The notes under the pieces are model-generated. The model was not told the origin of the DNA. It made no database searches and worked only from the letters and a program-made list of their open reading frames with translations. A program made the position numbers and the translations under genes. A stretch of DNA of 64,000 bases from GCA-2697345 sp045565015 (GTDB lineage: Bacteria > Pseudomonadota > Alphaproteobacteria > Rhodobacterales > Rhodobacteraceae), in the NCBI GenBank assembly GCA_045565015.1, contig JBJLGD010000038.1:1-64000 (forward strand). Direction: 5' to 3'. Shown here one piece after another: positions 61,931 through 64,000 of the stretch; positions within the stretch are counted from its first letter, which is position 1; each line of letters starts with the position of its first letter.

Positions 61931-64000
61931 TTATTCTGAAAAGCTTTCGTCTTCCTCTACTGGCTCAGCAATCCATGCAACCGATACTACTGATTCTTTT
62001 TCCGCAGTGTTGAATACTTTAACTCCACCTGCAGTTCTTGACCGAAAAGATATACCATCTACTGGACAACGTATCGATTGACCTGCAGAAGTAACCAACA
62101 TAATCTGGTCGTGTAGCTCTACTGGGAAGGAAGCGACCACTGATCCGCCTCGCATAGTTTTATCCATTGCTGCTACCCCAACCCCTCCACGACCTCGTAG
62201 TGGATAGTCATGGGATGAACTAGTTTTCCCATTACCTTGTGACGTCAACGTTAAAATTAGATCTTCTGCTGCAGACATTTCTGCATATCTATCCTGCGAC
62301 AGTGAGATATCTGGAACACTATCCTCATCGTTATGCTCTAAATCTTCAGTTATCCCTGCTACTGCTCGGCGCATTTTAAGATACGCAACTCTTTCTTCTG
62401 CTGAAGCAACAAAATGACGGATTATTGACATTGAGACAACTTTATTTTCTTCTCTCAGTTTTATCCCTCTAACACCCGTAGACGCCCTTCCAATATGTAC
62501 TCTAACATCGGAGCTCTTAAATCTGATTGCTCTACCGGAGTCTGTTACTAACATAACGTCGTCCTCTTCCGAACAAATCCTGGCATTAACTAAGTTAACC
62601 CCTTCAGGTAACTTCATCGCTATTTTCCCGTTAGACCTAACATTTGTAAAATCCGAAAGTGCGTTACGTCTTACACTGCCCTCAGAGGTTGCAAACATAA
62701 TCTGCAAATCTCCCCAATCATCTTCATCTCGATCTACTGGCATAATAGCAGCAATTGACGTTCCCTGTGGTATCGGAAGTATATTTATAATCGCCTTACC
62801 TTTTGAAGTTCGACCACCTATCGGTAACTTCCATGTTTTAAGTTTGTAAACCATACCATTTGTAGTAAAAAATAAGAGTTGAGTATGGGTGTTAGCTACA
62901 AATAACGTTGTGACAACGTCATCTTCTTTGGTAGCCATTCCTGATAACCCTTTTCCACCTCTTCTTTGTGCTCTGAAATCGATGAGTGGTGTTCTTTTTA
63001 TGTATCCACCTGATGTGACTGTGACTACCATATCCTCTTTTTCAATTAAGTCTTCATCTTCAAGATCACCAGACCAATCAACTATTTCAGATCTTCTAGG
63101 TACCACAAACTGATCTCGTACTTCTTTTAACTCTGCAGAAATAATTGACATTATTTTTTCTTTTGATCTTAGAATTTCAAGATATTCTTTAATTCTTTCT
63201 GCAAGCGTTTCGAGCTCTGTTGTGACTTCTTTCACACCAATTTGAGTTAATCTCTGTAGTCTCAATTCTAATATTGCGCGAGCCTGCGTTTCAGATAGGT
63301 TATATGACCCGTCGTCATTGATTGGATGCACTGGGTCGTCTATTAACTTTATATACGGTAAAATATCAATTGCATTCCATGCTTTAGTCATAAGTTTTTC
63401 ACGTGCTTCTGCCGCATCAGAGGATCGCCTGATTGTAGTTACTATTTCGTCTACGTTTGAAACTGCTACCGCTAAACCACACAGAATATGGGCTCTTTCA
63501 CGAGCTTTTTCTAACTCAAATGCAGTACGCTTTGTTACAACTTCTATACGAAAATCAATAAAATTCGTTAAAAAAGAACGTAGTGTGAGTTGTTCCGGTT
63601 TACCCCCGTTTAAAGCCAACATATTACAGGCAAATGAGGTTTGCATGGGAGTAAATCGAAAGAGCTGATTAAGCACAACTTCCGCAGTCGCATCTCTTTT
63701 TAGTTCTACTACAACTCGGACCCCAACTCTATCTGACTCATCTTGAACATGCGCTATACCCTCAATTTTTTTATCCCTTGATGCCTCTGCAATTCTTTCA
63801 ATCATAGTAGATTTATTAACTTGATAAGGTATTTCGTTAATTATAATCGCGTAACGATCTTTCCTTATCTCATCTACTTGGGTCTTTGCTCTTATAATTA
63901 CGCTTCCTTTTCCCTCTAAATACGCTTTTCTTGCACCACTTCTACCAAGAATTATTCCTCCAGTTGGAAAGTCTGGCGCTGGCACGAATGATATTAACTC
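61931..64000 (-). CDS. gyrA: DNA gyrase subunit A, 5' end outside window
   Basis: The reading frame runs through the window edge in frame (ELISFVPAPDFPTGG at 64000), so the first codon in view is internal. About 689 residues are visible. The portion contains KRTAFELEKARERAHILCGL, LRLQRLT, the GyrA box QRRGGKG, and the beta-pinwheel C-terminal repeats (VMLVTDSGRAIRFKSSDVR). QRRGGKG marks GyrA rather than ParC. The catalytic tyrosine domain lies outside the window. Confidence 0.95.
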   Translation of the reverse strand, partial: ELISFVPAPDFPTGGIILGRSGARKAYLEGKGSVIIRAKTQVDEIRKDRYAIIINEIPYQVNKSTMIERIAEASRDKKIEGIAHVQDESDRVGVRVVVELKRDATAEVVLNQLFRFTPMQTSFACNMLALNGGKPEQLTLRSFLTNFIDFRIEVVTKRTAFELEKARERAHILCGLAVAVSNVDEIVTTIRRSSDAAEAREKLMTKAWNAIDILPYIKLIDDPVHPINDDGSYNLSETQARAILELRLQRLTQIGVKEVTTELETLAERIKEYLEILRSKEKIMSIISAELKEVRDQFVVPRRSEIVDWSGDLEDEDLIEKEDMVVTVTSGGYIKRTPLIDFRAQRRGGKGLSGMATKEDDVVTTLFVANTHTQLLFFTTNGMVYKLKTWKLPIGGRTSKGKAIINILPIPQGTSIAAIMPVDRDEDDWGDLQIMFATSEGSVRRNALSDFTNVRSNGKIAMKLPEGVNLVNARICSEEDDVMLVTDSGRAIRFKSSDVRVHIGRASTGVRGIKLREENKVVSMSIIRHFVASAEERVAYLKMRRAVAGITEDLEHNDEDSVPDISLSQDRYAEMSAAEDLILTLTSQGNGKTSSSHDYPLRGRGGVGVAAMDKTMRGGSVVASFPVELHDQIMLVTSAGQSIRCPVDGISFRSRTAGGVKVFNTAEKESVVSVAWIAEPVEEDESFSE

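Overview
The window is a stretch of an AT-rich alphaproteobacterial chromosome, probably from a free-living marine lineage. This is inferred from gene families and order, since no rRNA is present. Alphaproteobacterial hallmarks are an NDUFA12 gene followed by mlaD-like, DUF2155, aat and accC/accB; a pyruvate dehydrogenase E1-beta with its own lipoyl domain; purL-bolA-grxD; a ribbon-helix-helix gene between fumC and a tusA-like gene, with sspB beyond fumC; and tkt near zapA, gap and pgk. The low GC and the TRAP/TAXI importer plus P450 would fit a streamlined SAR116-like or related group, but I cannot place it firmly. No rRNA, CRISPR array, insertion sequence or prophage is visible.

Layout. (1) 1-989: a class III nucleotide cyclase, cut by the window edge. 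(2) 1239-12011: the main accessory-looking block. It holds a FadB-type 3-hydroxyacyl-CoA dehydrogenase, an enoyl-CoA hydratase, a thiolase, a MarR regulator, a fused TRAP permease with TAXI binding protein, a cytochrome P450, a zinc-free quinone oxidoreductase and an MFS carrier. It looks like uptake, oxidation and beta-oxidation of an unidentified organic acid, and a shared sequence word upstream of several genes suggests MarR control. (3) 12235-12895: a strong-looking promoter driving two paralogous small membrane proteins of unknown function. (4) 12946-19634: terC, clpP, clpX, NDUFA12, mlaD-like, DUF2155, aat, accC, accB. (5) 19733-23700: acs (with an apparent one-base frameshift), glnA, glnB. 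(6) 24051-31733: tRNA-Leu and trigger factor, the rpsF-rpsR-rplI operon on the other strand, then fabD-fabG-acpP-fabF-mltG. (7) 31968-42539: cysE, pdhA-pdhB-pdhC, an FtsB-like gene, pgk, gap, zapA with a coiled-coil partner, tkt. (8) 42568-50713: grxD, bolA, purL, a LysR regulator divergent from a giant indolepyruvate ferredoxin oxidoreductase, tusA-like and RHH genes. (9) 50760-64000: fumC, sspB, mnmA, ligA, recG, a tiny membrane ORF, an IscU-like scaffold, gluQ, a methyltransferase, trmFO and gyrA (cut by the window edge).

Most of the window is core metabolism and housekeeping: acetyl-CoA formation (pdh, acs) and carboxylation (accBC) feed fatty-acid synthesis (fab cluster); glnB/glnA handle nitrogen; clpXP with sspB handle proteolysis. 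The least explained material is the MarR/TRAP/P450 block, the small membrane protein pair with its A/T-tract promoter, and several well-formed inverted or tandem repeats in intergenic DNA (pgk-gap, pdhA leader, MFS leader, downstream of the TAXI gene).
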